From a bacterium (GTDB taxonomy: Bacteria; Bacillota; Negativicutes; Acidaminococcales; Acidaminococcaceae), in NCBI GenBank assembly GCA_004562175.1, contig SFRS01000085.1, positions 1 through 5,101 of the forward strand: DNA of 5,101 bases. Direction: 5' to 3'. The first letter of the stretch is position 1. Every line of letters starts with the position of its first letter. Below the pieces are notes generated by a model. It had not been told where the DNA came from. It searched no databases and was given only the letters and a program-made list of their open reading frames with translations. Shown in pieces: positions 1 to 5,101 of the stretch. The translations under genes and the position numbers were made by a program.

Positions 1-1
1 A

Positions 2-901
2 AGGAGCAAGTATGGTATTCGCAAGATCGCTGTGGTGGACACTGACGTGCATCACGGTGACGGTTCCCAGGATGTTTTCTACCATGACCCTAATACCCTC
101 TATATTTCCTTCCATCAGGATGGTCGTACCCTGTATCCGGGCACGGGCTTTCCTGAAGAAGCAGGTAGTCCTGCGGCCTGGGGCACCAATATTAATTTGC
201 CGCTGCTGCCGGGAACAGGGGACGAGGGCCTGCATCGTCTCTATGATGGCCTTATCAGCCACATCCTAGAGGATTTCCAACCAGAGCTTATCATCAATAG
301 CGCTGGTCAGGATAATCATTTCAGCGACCCGCTGGCCTCTATGCAGGTCACTGCTTCAGGCTATGCTCGCTTGGCGGATAAGCTGAAGGCTGATATTGCT
401 GTTTTAGAGGGCGGTTACTCCAACACTGGCATTATTTTGGCCATGGCTGGTATGGATTATACCAAGGTGGTGGAGCCGGATATGAGCCTATTGCGTCGGC
501 AGGACCCACGTTGCAATCAACGCGTGGACCAGCTCATTCAACAGGCAGGCGAAATTTATTTCAAGCGTGAGGAAATGCAGCAGCGCCTCTTGGCTAAGTG
601 CAATGGTGTGTGGCAGCGGCGCAAGCATATTTATTACGATGAAGAGGGTATTCGTGAGGAGCAGGTGGAAACACTGCGTTATTGCGGTTATCACGCCTGC
701 GGTGGCTATTTTACCATCCAAACAGCAGCTGAAGGCACACGCTTTGGAGACCAAAGTGCTTTTATTGTGTGCTTGCCACGCAATATCTGTCAGCAGTGTC
801 GCAGCAAGGCTTATGATGAAGCATTGCGTGAGAAGAAGACAGGCAAGTGGCAGTATGTGTTGGTGCAGGACATAGCCACGGGAGATATCGAAAATATTTA
901 A
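2..901 (+). CDS. Histone deacetylase family protein (AcuC/HDAC-like deacetylase), 5'-truncated by window edge
   Basis: This is a zinc-dependent deacetylase of the arginase/HDAC fold. Bacterial members remove acetyl groups from lysines (for example on acetyl-CoA synthetase) or from acetylpolyamines; the substrate here cannot be told. The gene enters the window already open in frame, so the GTG at 32 is internal. Counting from base 2, residues 13-21 give DTDVHHGDG, with zinc ligands D15 and H17 and the charge-relay His pair. YPGTG follows at 45-49, SAGQD at 100-104 (third zinc ligand D104, then NHFSDPL), and LEGGY at 135-139 with the transition-state Tyr139. All catalytic residues in the visible part are present. 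Compared with known HDACs, roughly 150 N-terminal residues are missing. After about residue 160 there is an extension of some 135 residues, first helical and charged, then Cys-containing (C228, C233, C257, C263, C266). It is the first visible gene of an operon with the rdgB-like gene 19 bp downstream. The family call is secure; the substrate is unknown. Confidence 0.93.
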   Translation, partial: RSKYGIRKIAVVDTDVHHGDGSQDVFYHDPNTLYISFHQDGRTLYPGTGFPEEAGSPAAWGTNINLPLLPGTGDEGLHRLYDGLISHILEDFQPELIINSAGQDNHFSDPLASMQVTASGYARLADKLKADIAVLEGGYSNTGIILAMAGMDYTKVVEPDMSLLRRQDPRCNQRVDQLIQQAGEIYFKREEMQQRLLAKCNGVWQRRKHIYYDEEGIREEQVETLRYCGYHACGGYFTIQTAAEGTRFGDQSAFIVCLPRNICQQCRSKAYDEALREKKTGKWQYVLVQDIATGDIENI

Positions 902-920
902 TCGAAATGAGGATTTTTAC

Positions 921-1514
921 ATGTTAAAGGAATTAGTTGTTGCCACCCATAATCAGGGCAAGGTGGAGGAGTTTAAGACCCTGATGAAGGATTTGCCCAT
1001 TGAAATCAAGTATTTGGCAGATTTTGAGCACATTGACGAGCCAGTGGAGAATGGTCGTACCTTTGCGGCTAATGCACGCTTGAAGGCTACTTATTATGCT
1101 AAAAAGCTGGGCAAGCCCTGCATTGCCGATGACAGTGGCCTAGAGGTGCAGGCTTTAGATGGGGCTCCCGGTGTGCGCAGTGCTCGCTATGCCGGAGAAA
1201 AGGCTACCGATGAGGATAATAATAATCTGCTGTTGATGAATATGAAATTTCAGGTAAAGCGCACCTGTCGCTTCCGCTGCGCTTTATGCGTGGCACAGCC
1301 CGACGGTAAGGTGCTTCATGAGGTGGATGGCATCTGCGATGGTATGCTTTTGCACAAGCCCTTGGGCGAGCTGGGCTTCGGTTATGACCCACTGTTTTGG
1401 TCAACGGAGCTGCACAAGGGCATGGGTGAGGCCTCCATGCAGGAGAAGAACAAAATTAGCCACCGTGGCAAGGCAATTCGCAAATTGGTGGCTATCTGGA
1501 GCAAGAAAAAATGA
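921..1514 (+). CDS. rdgB: XTP/dITP diphosphatase (non-canonical purine NTP pyrophosphatase, RdgB/Ham1 family)
   Basis: This cytosolic house-cleaning enzyme hydrolyses dITP, ITP and XTP to the monophosphate and pyrophosphate, keeping deaminated purines out of DNA and RNA. The 197-residue length is typical of the family. Visible motifs are the N-terminal phosphate-binding THNQGK (9-14), IADDSGLEV (68-76) with the catalytic Asp pair D70/D71, GAPGVRSARYAG (81-92), FGYDPLF (153-159) and the C-terminal base-recognition KNKISHRGKA (176-185). The ATG at 921 is preceded by TGAGGA at 908-913 with a 7-nt spacer, and the first codons already read as the family's N-terminus, so the start is secure. One oddity is that the conserved FxENAxxKA motif reads FAANARLKA (48-56), with Ala50 in place of Glu. 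The stop overlaps the next start (ATGA), as expected for translational coupling. The B. subtilis equivalent is ysnA, which also precedes a YfcE-like phosphodiesterase gene. Confidence 0.96.
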   Translation: MLKELVVATHNQGKVEEFKTLMKDLPIEIKYLADFEHIDEPVENGRTFAANARLKATYYAKKLGKPCIADDSGLEVQALDGAPGVRSARYAGEKATDEDNNNLLLMNMKFQVKRTCRFRCALCVAQPDGKVLHEVDGICDGMLLHKPLGELGFGYDPLFWSTELHKGMGEASMQEKNKISHRGKAIRKLVAIWSKKK

Positions 1515-1990
1515 AAATTGGTATTACCGGCGATACCCACAGCAGTATGCAGGCTATGCGCAAGCTGCTCAGCATTACGCCGCCGGTGGATTTGTGGCTG
1601 CATACGGGCGATCATGCGGAGGATGCCAATCTTTTGCATAATCTGACGGGTATCGACACTGTTTCCGTCCGTGGTAATTGTGATATTGTGGCCAATGGAG
1701 CCAAGGTGGACGAGTTTCTTGTCTTGGAGAATTACAAGCTGTGGCTCACCCATGGGCACAAGTATATCCAATGGAATGTGAAGGCGGATTTAGGGTATTG
1801 GGCAAAGGAGCTGGACCAGGATATTGTTGTATTTGGCCACACCCATATGCCCCTGTGCGAGTATTATGGGGATGCGCTGCTCATCAATCCCGGCAGTCCC
1901 TCCCGTCCGCGCGGTGGCTCGAAGCCTAGCTTTGCTGTGCTCACCTTGCAAAAGGGTGAGACGCCTGAGGTGGAGTTTTTTCAGCTGTAG
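1511..1990 (+). CDS. YfcE/MJ0936-family metallophosphoesterase (YsnB-like)
   Basis: This is a small calcineurin-like phosphodiesterase of the YfcE/MJ0936 family, whose members hydrolyse model phosphodiesters with Mn or Ni. The cellular substrate is generally unknown. At 159 residues it is the usual single-domain size. The metal-site motifs appear in order: GDTH (7-10, ligands D8 and H10), TGDH (32-35, D34), RGNCD (54-58, N56), THGH (80-83, H81) and FGHTHMP (108-114, H110 and H112), followed by a NPGSPSRPRGG segment near the C-terminus. The set looks complete, so activity is expected. The ATG at 1511 overlaps the rdgB stop by 4 bp, and GGAG at 1498-1501 inside rdgB gives a 9-nt spacer. The rdgB-yfcE-like order matches ysnA-ysnB of B. 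subtilis, which suggests a lasting functional or co-expression link. It is the last gene before the convergent junction. Confidence 0.93.
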   Translation: MKIGITGDTHSSMQAMRKLLSITPPVDLWLHTGDHAEDANLLHNLTGIDTVSVRGNCDIVANGAKVDEFLVLENYKLWLTHGHKYIQWNVKADLGYWAKELDQDIVVFGHTHMPLCEYYGDALLINPGSPSRPRGGSKPSFAVLTLQKGETPEVEFFQL

Positions 1991-2218
1991 GCTTGGCTTC
2001 GCATTTCTTTCCCTTGTATCCTGCTTTTGCAAATCGTGTTCATTTGACCTGGCGTAAGGGCATGCCGTAGAGTCCTACTGTGCAAAAATTCATCTAGTTC
2101 GCACGAGAGTATTTTAACACGGAGCATGATGAATTATAAACATTTGTTTCGGGTAACTTTTAGTTACAGGAATCTAAAGCGAACTCTTTGTTTCTTGTAT
2201 ATGGAAAAACATAAAAGA
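1991..2218. other. Noncoding spacer between convergent operons
   Basis: No convincing gene is visible here. The stretch is AT-richer than the flanking genes and contains a small palindrome, GTAACT-TTT-AGTTAC, at 2153-2167, too small and without a T-tract to be a terminator. A weak plus-strand promoter-like pair (TTGACC at 2044-2049, TAGAGT at 2068-2073, 18-nt spacer) can be read. A 49-codon ORF begins at ATGATG (2126) after GGAG and runs into the terminator hairpin. I do not consider either reliable. Confidence 0.6.
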
Positions 2219-2273
2219 AAAACTGCGACCAAAATGACAACGCGATGTTGTTTTGGTCGCAGTTTTGTTTTTT
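2219..2273. terminator. Bidirectional Rho-independent terminator between convergent operons
   Basis: A perfect 16-bp inverted repeat is formed by 2219-2234 (AAAACTGCGACCAAAA) and 2251-2266 (its exact reverse complement). The 16-nt interior can add a CAAC/GTTG 4-bp extension (2238-2241 with 2247-2250) around a GCGAT loop. On the plus strand the stem is followed by TTTTGTTTTTT (2263-2273). On the minus strand it is followed by a T-rich run, the complement of AAAACATAAAAGAAAAA. It lies about 230 bp after the phosphodiesterase stop and 10 bp past the AlkD stop, so it suits the minus-strand operon best and can stop readthrough from both sides. Confidence 0.9.
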
Positions 2274-2282
2274 AGATAAATA

Positions 2283-2957
2283 TTACTTTAGAGTTCTCAG
2301 GTATACCTTTTGTTCCTTGGTGATGCGATAGCTTTCACAGGCCTTTTGAATGGTTTTCCTATGAGTCCATTCCGGCAACAAACGCTTCTCTAAATATGGC
2401 AGCGTAGCCTCATACTGTTTAGCTAAAGCAGTGGCAAAGAACCAAGCCACCATCATTTTAACATAGTATTCTTCGTTCCTGTCAGCCGCTACCCAAGCCA
2501 AGTATTCCGGATGAAATAAATCATCTAGATAAAAGCTCATGAGCATTTCCATGCCAAAGCGAATGGTATAAGTGTGCTCGCTTCCCATCCATCTTTTAAT
2601 ATTTTCCAAAGTAGCCTTTGGCTGTTTCTTGAGAATTTTGGGGCTCAGCTGGTCGCAGGTAGCCCAGTTGTCCACAAAGGGCAAAAAGTGCTCTAACTCC
2701 TGCAGGCACCTATCATAATCCTTCAGGTCGTTGATGAGAAAAGCCTGCAGCTGGTTTTCGTCAAAATACTGGTGTGGCAGCTCATGCATAAAGCTTGCTG
2801 CCAGCTCCGTTCCCTTGAGCTCCTTTGCCAAGGCACGCAGAGCAGGTGTCCGCACACCAATAATAGTATCCTTAGCCACCGTAGGCAGGAGCTTTGCCTG
2901 AAAATCTCTGTAGCCTGAATCACTAAGCTCCTGTAATTTTTCTAAAATCAGCTCCAT
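2283..2957 (-). CDS. DNA alkylation repair protein, AlkD-like HEAT-repeat glycosylase
   Basis: AlkD-family enzymes are all-helical DNA glycosylases that excise bulky or positively charged alkylated bases such as 3-methyladenine and 7-methylguanine without flipping the base. The predicted 224-residue protein fits the family length. From the chosen start, DNWATCDQL places W98 and D102 (equivalent to Trp109 and Asp113 of Bacillus cereus AlkD), TIRFGMEML supplies R133 (Arg148 equivalent) and VAWFF supplies W172 (Trp187 equivalent). The catalytic site therefore looks intact. A longer in-frame start exists at 3002 and would add 15 residues inside the upstream gene. The ATG at 2957 is preferred because GAGGTG sits 5 nt upstream and the family N-terminus begins there. 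The gene starts 2 bp after the stop of the membrane acyltransferase gene and is the last gene before the terminator. No adaptive-response regulator or ada/alkA gene is nearby. Confidence 0.93.
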   Translation of the reverse strand: MELILEKLQELSDSGYRDFQAKLLPTVAKDTIIGVRTPALRALAKELKGTELAASFMHELPHQYFDENQLQAFLINDLKDYDRCLQELEHFLPFVDNWATCDQLSPKILKKQPKATLENIKRWMGSEHTYTIRFGMEMLMSFYLDDLFHPEYLAWVAADRNEEYYVKMMVAWFFATALAKQYEATLPYLEKRLLPEWTHRKTIQKACESYRITKEQKVYLRTLK

Positions 2958-2959
2958 CC

Positions 2960-3736
2960 TCACACCTCGGTTCCTAAAAATAAAGTTACTAAGCCAAAGC
3001 ACAGGGGTTGGTGTAATAAATAGATTTCCAAGCTGCGCAGTCCCAAGTGAGAAAACAGGGGCATGCGCCAGTGCAAAATACCACCTAGCAGGCCTCTAGC
3101 CTGCAAAAAGGCATAGAAATAATAGCCAAAGTAGTAAGCTCCTAGCCAAGGCAGCAAGGGAAAATAATCGCTGGATTGAAAATCTGCCGGAGGCAAGCCC
3201 AAGGGCGTGAGCCAATTAGTGCTGTACCAAGAACTCGGCACCGTCACCATCAAGAAACCAGGCAGTCCCCAAAGGCCGTTATCCAGCTCACGACAGGTCA
3301 AAAAAACCAGCAGGCCCATCAGCATACCCCACACAGGGGATAGTCTTTGGGTAACAGGATGGCACAAGCCTGCCAGCAAAGTAGCACAGCCCATAAAGTT
3401 TAAAATGCCAAACCAAATGGTTTCTGAAGGAATCACAAGAATGGTGACCAGCGTAATCACCAAACCCAAAATATTGAGCTCCAGACCCCGACGCAGGCTG
3501 GATTTGCCACCCAAGCGCCACACAAAGCCGGCAATAGCAATAAAGAGAAAGCAGGTGCCCTCCTGCCAAATTCGGCAGTACAGCTGCTGGGCCCACTGGG
3601 GATTGCGCCCATACACGTGATAAATATCATAAAGCAAATGATAGAGTACCACGCCAGTAATAGCCAAACCGCGCAGGGCATCAATCAAATGATAGCGCTC
3701 AGCATTATGAACCTTGTGGAGCTCCCTTCTATCCAT
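2960..3736 (-). CDS. DUF1624 / heparan-alpha-glucosaminide N-acetyltransferase-like integral membrane protein
   Basis: This 258-residue, strongly hydrophobic protein resembles the DUF1624 (HGSNAT catalytic-like) family of multi-pass membrane acyltransferases. They are thought to move acetyl or acyl groups across the membrane to sugars; the substrate of bacterial members is mostly undefined. The N-terminal signature is RYHLIDALRGLAI (14-26), followed in the first membrane helix by YHLLYD with H33 and D37. Other hydrophobic segments lie near 61-75, 87-103, 107-125 and 132-148, with further ones in the 190-215 region. WFGILNFMG (108-116) and the C-terminal SLEIYLLHQP motif are also characteristic. 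No signal peptide is needed. The ATG at 3736 has AAGGA 8 nt upstream. The gene is 69 bp downstream of the SlyD-like gene and 2 bp upstream of the AlkD-like gene. Confidence is high for the family and low for the substrate; a general acyltransferase-3-like role is the alternative. Confidence 0.85.
   Translation of the reverse strand: MDRRELHKVHNAERYHLIDALRGLAITGVVLYHLLYDIYHVYGRNPQWAQQLYCRIWQEGTCFLFIAIAGFVWRLGGKSSLRRGLELNILGLVITLVTILVIPSETIWFGILNFMGCATLLAGLCHPVTQRLSPVWGMLMGLLVFLTCRELDNGLWGLPGFLMVTVPSSWYSTNWLTPLGLPPADFQSSDYFPLLPWLGAYYFGYYFYAFLQARGLLGGILHWRMPLFSHLGLRSLEIYLLHQPLCFGLVTLFLGTEV
2963..2968 (-). promoter_or_regulatory. Shine-Dalgarno site of the AlkD-like gene, inside the upstream ORF
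   Basis: Reading the minus strand, GAGGTG lies 5 nt before the ATG at 2957 and within the last codons of the membrane acyltransferase gene, whose TGA occupies 2962-2960. It decides the start in favour of 2957 over the upstream in-frame ATG at 3002 and makes translational coupling likely. Confidence 0.8.
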
Positions 3737-3805
3737 GCTTCACTTCCTTAGCTAGGTCTTGTAAATTACTAGATTGCTTTGGCCCTCTTACAGATACCCA
3801 AAGGC

Positions 3806-4249
3806 TTATTTTACTTCCACCAATTCAATATGGAAATTTAATTCCTTGCCAGCCATTTCATGGTTAGCATCAAAGGTAATATTGGTTTCGTCCTTGGCGG
3901 TTACTAGCACAGGCACCGGACGACCATAATTATCGCGCAGATATACACGTTGGCCTACCTCCAGCCCTTCAGAGCCGGGCAGCTGGGCAATGGGCATGGT
4001 GAAAATAGCCTCAGGATTAGCTTCGCCATAAGCCTCGGCAGGCAGCAGATGGATATCCACCTCAGCGCCCAGCTCCATATCGGCCACAGCAGCATCAAAG
4101 CCCTTAATCATTTGACCGGCGCCGCAAACGAATTCCAGCGGCTCGCCACGGTCATAGGATGAGTCAAATTGTGTGCCATCGTTAAAGGTTCCTTTATAGT
4201 GCACGCGGCAGGTTTTGCCCACGTTGCGACCAGTTAATGCAGTAGTCAT
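3806..4249 (-). CDS. FKBP-type peptidyl-prolyl cis-trans isomerase, SlyD-like
   Basis: This is a cytoplasmic prolyl isomerase and chaperone of the SlyD branch of FKBPs, with an insert-in-flap chaperone domain within the FKBP fold. The 147-residue protein shows the FKBP opening VHYKGTFNDGTQFDSS (16-31), GEPLEFVCGAGQMIKGFD (35-52) forming the active-site pocket, then PAEAYGE at the start of the insert and the SlyD hallmark DANHEMAGKELNFHIEL near the C-terminus. It ends directly after the FKBP fold and lacks the His/Cys-rich metal-binding tail of E. coli SlyD, so a nickel-delivery role is unlikely. An in-frame GTG at 4258 would add 3 residues, but it overlaps the AAGGAG Shine-Dalgarno. The ATG at 4249, 8 nt after that site, is the better start. 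The gene sits 27 bp after the GNAT gene, in the same operon. Confidence 0.93.
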   Translation of the reverse strand: MTTALTGRNVGKTCRVHYKGTFNDGTQFDSSYDRGEPLEFVCGAGQMIKGFDAAVADMELGAEVDIHLLPAEAYGEANPEAIFTMPIAQLPGSEGLEVGQRVYLRDNYGRPVPVLVTAKDETNITFDANHEMAGKELNFHIELVEVK

Positions 4250-4257
4250 TTTAGTCA

Positions 4258-4263
4258 CTCCTT
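4258..4263 (-). promoter_or_regulatory. Shine-Dalgarno site of the SlyD-like gene
   Basis: On the minus strand AAGGAG is followed by 8 nt and then the ATG at 4249. The final G of the site is also the first base of the GTG that a longest-ORF caller would choose at 4258, so the site argues against that GTG as the start. Confidence 0.8.
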
Positions 4264-4276
4264 GTTTAAATTATCC

Positions 4277-4927
4277 TCACCATAATTGCCCAGGCAGTTT
4301 TAGCTTTTCCTTGGGCGGAAAGTGCTTGTCGAAAGCCTCAGCTTCCGCTTCGTCCACAAAATAGCCCTGGGGATCCTCATAGGTGCCCTTGCGTCCAGCT
4401 AAAAAGCCTTCCTGCAGCTCCTTGACGATGAAGTACTCTGCTTCCGGGTCTGGAGCATAGCGAATGCCCATGCTTTTGCCGGTAACAAAGCCTGCCTTGC
4501 CGTAAAAGTCAATATTTCCTTCTGTGGCGAGAGCTCCAACGCCTCTTTGCTTGGCTAACTCCATGGAATACTCCAGAAGGATTAAGCCATAGCCCTGACG
4601 CTTGTACTCAGGCGCAATGCCAATAGGACCGAAGGTCAGCACGGGTAGCTTCGTGCCAGCCTCAGTAGTAATAGCACTGTGCATATACATTATTTGGCCA
4701 ATGAGCTGGCCCTTTAGCTCCATTACTAAATTTAGCTCCGGTACAAAGGCTGGGTCACAGCGCAGCTGGTGTAGCACATAATGCTCCAGGCAGCCCGGAC
4801 GATAAACATTCCAAAAGGCCTCGCGCACAAGGCTTTCCACAGCAAAGCGCTCTTCAGGAACCTCGGGACGAATAATAATTTCCTGGTTGGTTTGAGGATT
4901 GATAGTTGTAAAAATAGAATTAGACAT
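4277..4927 (-). CDS. GNAT-family N-acetyltransferase (YhbS-like)
   Basis: This is a predicted acetyl-CoA-dependent N-acetyltransferase of the GNAT superfamily, closest in layout to the YhbS-like group (COG3153). The acceptor cannot be predicted. The protein has 216 residues. The N-terminal IIIRPEVPEERFAVESLVREAF (17-38) is the typical beta1-alpha1 opening. LVMELKGQLIGQIMYMHSAI (67-86) covers beta2-beta3. Motif A follows as FGPIGIAPEYKRQGYG (99-114), with the RQGYG pyrophosphate-binding turn at 110-114, and FYGKAGF (141-147) is the usual motif B end. The roughly 70-residue tail has a VDEAEAEAFDKHFPPKEK segment resembling that seen in close YhbS-like relatives. The ATG at 4927 has a strong GGAGGT with a 5-nt spacer. 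It is the first gene of the minus-strand cluster, behind a promoter-like sequence and a structured leader. Confidence 0.9.
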   Translation of the reverse strand: MSNSIFTTINPQTNQEIIIRPEVPEERFAVESLVREAFWNVYRPGCLEHYVLHQLRCDPAFVPELNLVMELKGQLIGQIMYMHSAITTEAGTKLPVLTFGPIGIAPEYKRQGYGLILLEYSMELAKQRGVGALATEGNIDFYGKAGFVTGKSMGIRYAPDPEAEYFIVKELQEGFLAGRKGTYEDPQGYFVDEAEAEAFDKHFPPKEKLKLPGQLW

Positions 4928-4932
4928 TTTTT

Positions 4933-4938
4933 ACCTCC
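4933..4938 (-). promoter_or_regulatory. Strong Shine-Dalgarno site of the GNAT gene
   Basis: On the minus strand GGAGGT is followed by AAAAA and the ATG at 4927. It is a near-perfect match to the 16S anti-SD and fixes the start of the acetyltransferase. Confidence 0.85.
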
Positions 4939-4983
4939 GATACTCTTGCTTTAAAAGTTTTCAACATCCTTAACTGCAAGAAG

Positions 4984-5018
4984 CCGAGAGGCTTGCTCGA
5001 TATGGCATAACCTCTCGG
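4984..5018 (-). promoter_or_regulatory. 5' leader hairpin upstream of the GNAT gene
   Basis: CCGAGAGG (5018-5011 on the minus strand) pairs perfectly with CCTCTCGG (4991-4984) around a 19-nt loop. A-U and G-U pairs may extend the base. A competing small hairpin, AAGCC-TCTC-GGCTT (4994-4981), uses the same 3' arm, so only one of the two can form at a time. Neither is followed by a T-tract, so this is not a standard terminator. From the predicted promoter, the long hairpin would lie at the very 5' end of the mRNA, where it could protect the message or regulate it. It matches no riboswitch class that I recognise. Confidence 0.55.
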
Positions 5019-5025
5019 TTACGCT

Positions 5026-5054
5026 ACAATATCCAGTACATTAGATTTTTTCAA
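5026..5054 (-). promoter_or_regulatory. Predicted sigma-A-type promoter for the GNAT-slyD-DUF1624-alkD cluster
   Basis: Reading the minus strand, TTGAAA (5054-5049, 5 of 6 matches to TTGACA) is followed by a 17-nt spacer and TATTGT (5031-5026, 4 of 6 matches to TATAAT). Transcription would start near 5019, about 90 nt before the GNAT ATG. The element lies in an AT-rich stretch with no clear gene, in the expected place and orientation. The -10 is imperfect, so this is a prediction only. Confidence 0.5.
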
Positions 5055-5101
5055 AAAGCATTCTCCTTAAAAATAAATTTGATAGGTGTCATAAAACAAT
5101 C

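Noticed and set aside
2126..2275. 49-codon plus-strand ORF beginning ATGATG after GGAG.
   Set aside because: It passes through both arms of the terminator, and its composition looks like translated noncoding DNA. I do not list it as a gene.
2958..3002. Longer start for the AlkD-like gene at 3002.
   Set aside because: The extra 15 residues lie wholly inside the upstream gene and do not look like family sequence. The ATG at 2957 has a proper GAGGTG site.
3737..3805. Weak hairpin (CTTTGG/CCAAAG) in the gap between the SlyD-like and DUF1624 genes, considered as an internal terminator.
   Set aside because: The stem is about 6 bp with a roughly 15-nt loop and has no T-tract on the minus strand, so readthrough is expected. 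No convincing internal promoter was found either.
2..4927. An acetylation/deacetylation system linking the HDAC-like deacetylase, the GNAT acetyltransferase and the DUF1624 acetyltransferase.
   Set aside because: The deacetylase and the acetyltransferases lie in opposite, convergent operons separated by a bidirectional terminator, and their substrates are unknown. Proximity alone does not support a joint system.
5019..5054. Eleven-codon TTG-initiated frame on the minus strand (TTG AAA AAA TCT ... GCG TAA) with AAGGAG 8 nt upstream (5068-5063), a possible leader peptide.
   Set aside because: Its TTG coincides with the best -35 element and its 3' part with the -10, it has no run of regulatory codons, and no attenuator terminator follows. 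The promoter reading explains the same bases better.
5051..5101. Minus-strand open frame from the window edge to a TGA at 5051, possibly the C-terminus of an upstream gene.
   Set aside because: Only about 16 codons are visible, with no recognisable motif and very AT-rich sequence. It cannot be told from chance without the bases beyond the window.

Overview
The window holds two convergent gene clusters that meet at a shared terminator. The organism is most likely a member of the Bacillota. The evidence is strong purine-rich Shine-Dalgarno sites at most starts, a moderate GC content, and an adjacent ITP-pyrophosphatase and YfcE/MJ0936-type phosphodiesterase pair, matching the ysnA-ysnB order known from Bacillus subtilis. 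The protein style would fit Negativicutes or Clostridia, but I cannot fix the taxon from sequence alone. No tRNA, rRNA, CRISPR array, insertion sequence, integrase or phage gene is visible, and the region looks like ordinary chromosomal housekeeping and accessory DNA.

Plus strand, 1-1990: the 3' two thirds of a histone-deacetylase-family (AcuC/HDAC-like) gene that starts before the window, then an XTP/dITP diphosphatase (RdgB/Ham1 type), then a small metallophosphoesterase. The first gap is 19 bp and the second junction is a 4-bp ATGA overlap, so the three form an operon. The HDAC protein carries a long Cys-containing C-terminal extension, and the RdgB-like protein has Ala where the family normally has Glu in its FxENAxxKA motif.

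Centre, 1991-2282: a noncoding junction ending in a perfect 16-bp inverted repeat with T-rich tails on both strands. It is placed to terminate both clusters.

Minus strand, 5101-2283, in transcription order: a promoter-like sequence and a hairpin leader, a GNAT acetyltransferase (YhbS-like), a SlyD-type FKBP peptidyl-prolyl isomerase, a membrane protein of the DUF1624/heparan-alpha-glucosaminide N-acetyltransferase family, and an AlkD-type DNA alkylation repair glycosylase. The last two are separated by only 2 bp and are probably translationally coupled. The gaps are 27, 69 and 2 bp, so a single transcript is plausible, although a separate promoter in the 69-bp gap is not excluded.

Functionally, RdgB (nucleotide pool cleaning) and AlkD (alkylated base removal) both protect genome integrity, but they lie in opposite operons and I infer no shared pathway. 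I see no convincing new biological system. The items most worth a second look are the leader upstream of the GNAT gene, the RdgB motif substitution and the HDAC C-terminal extension.
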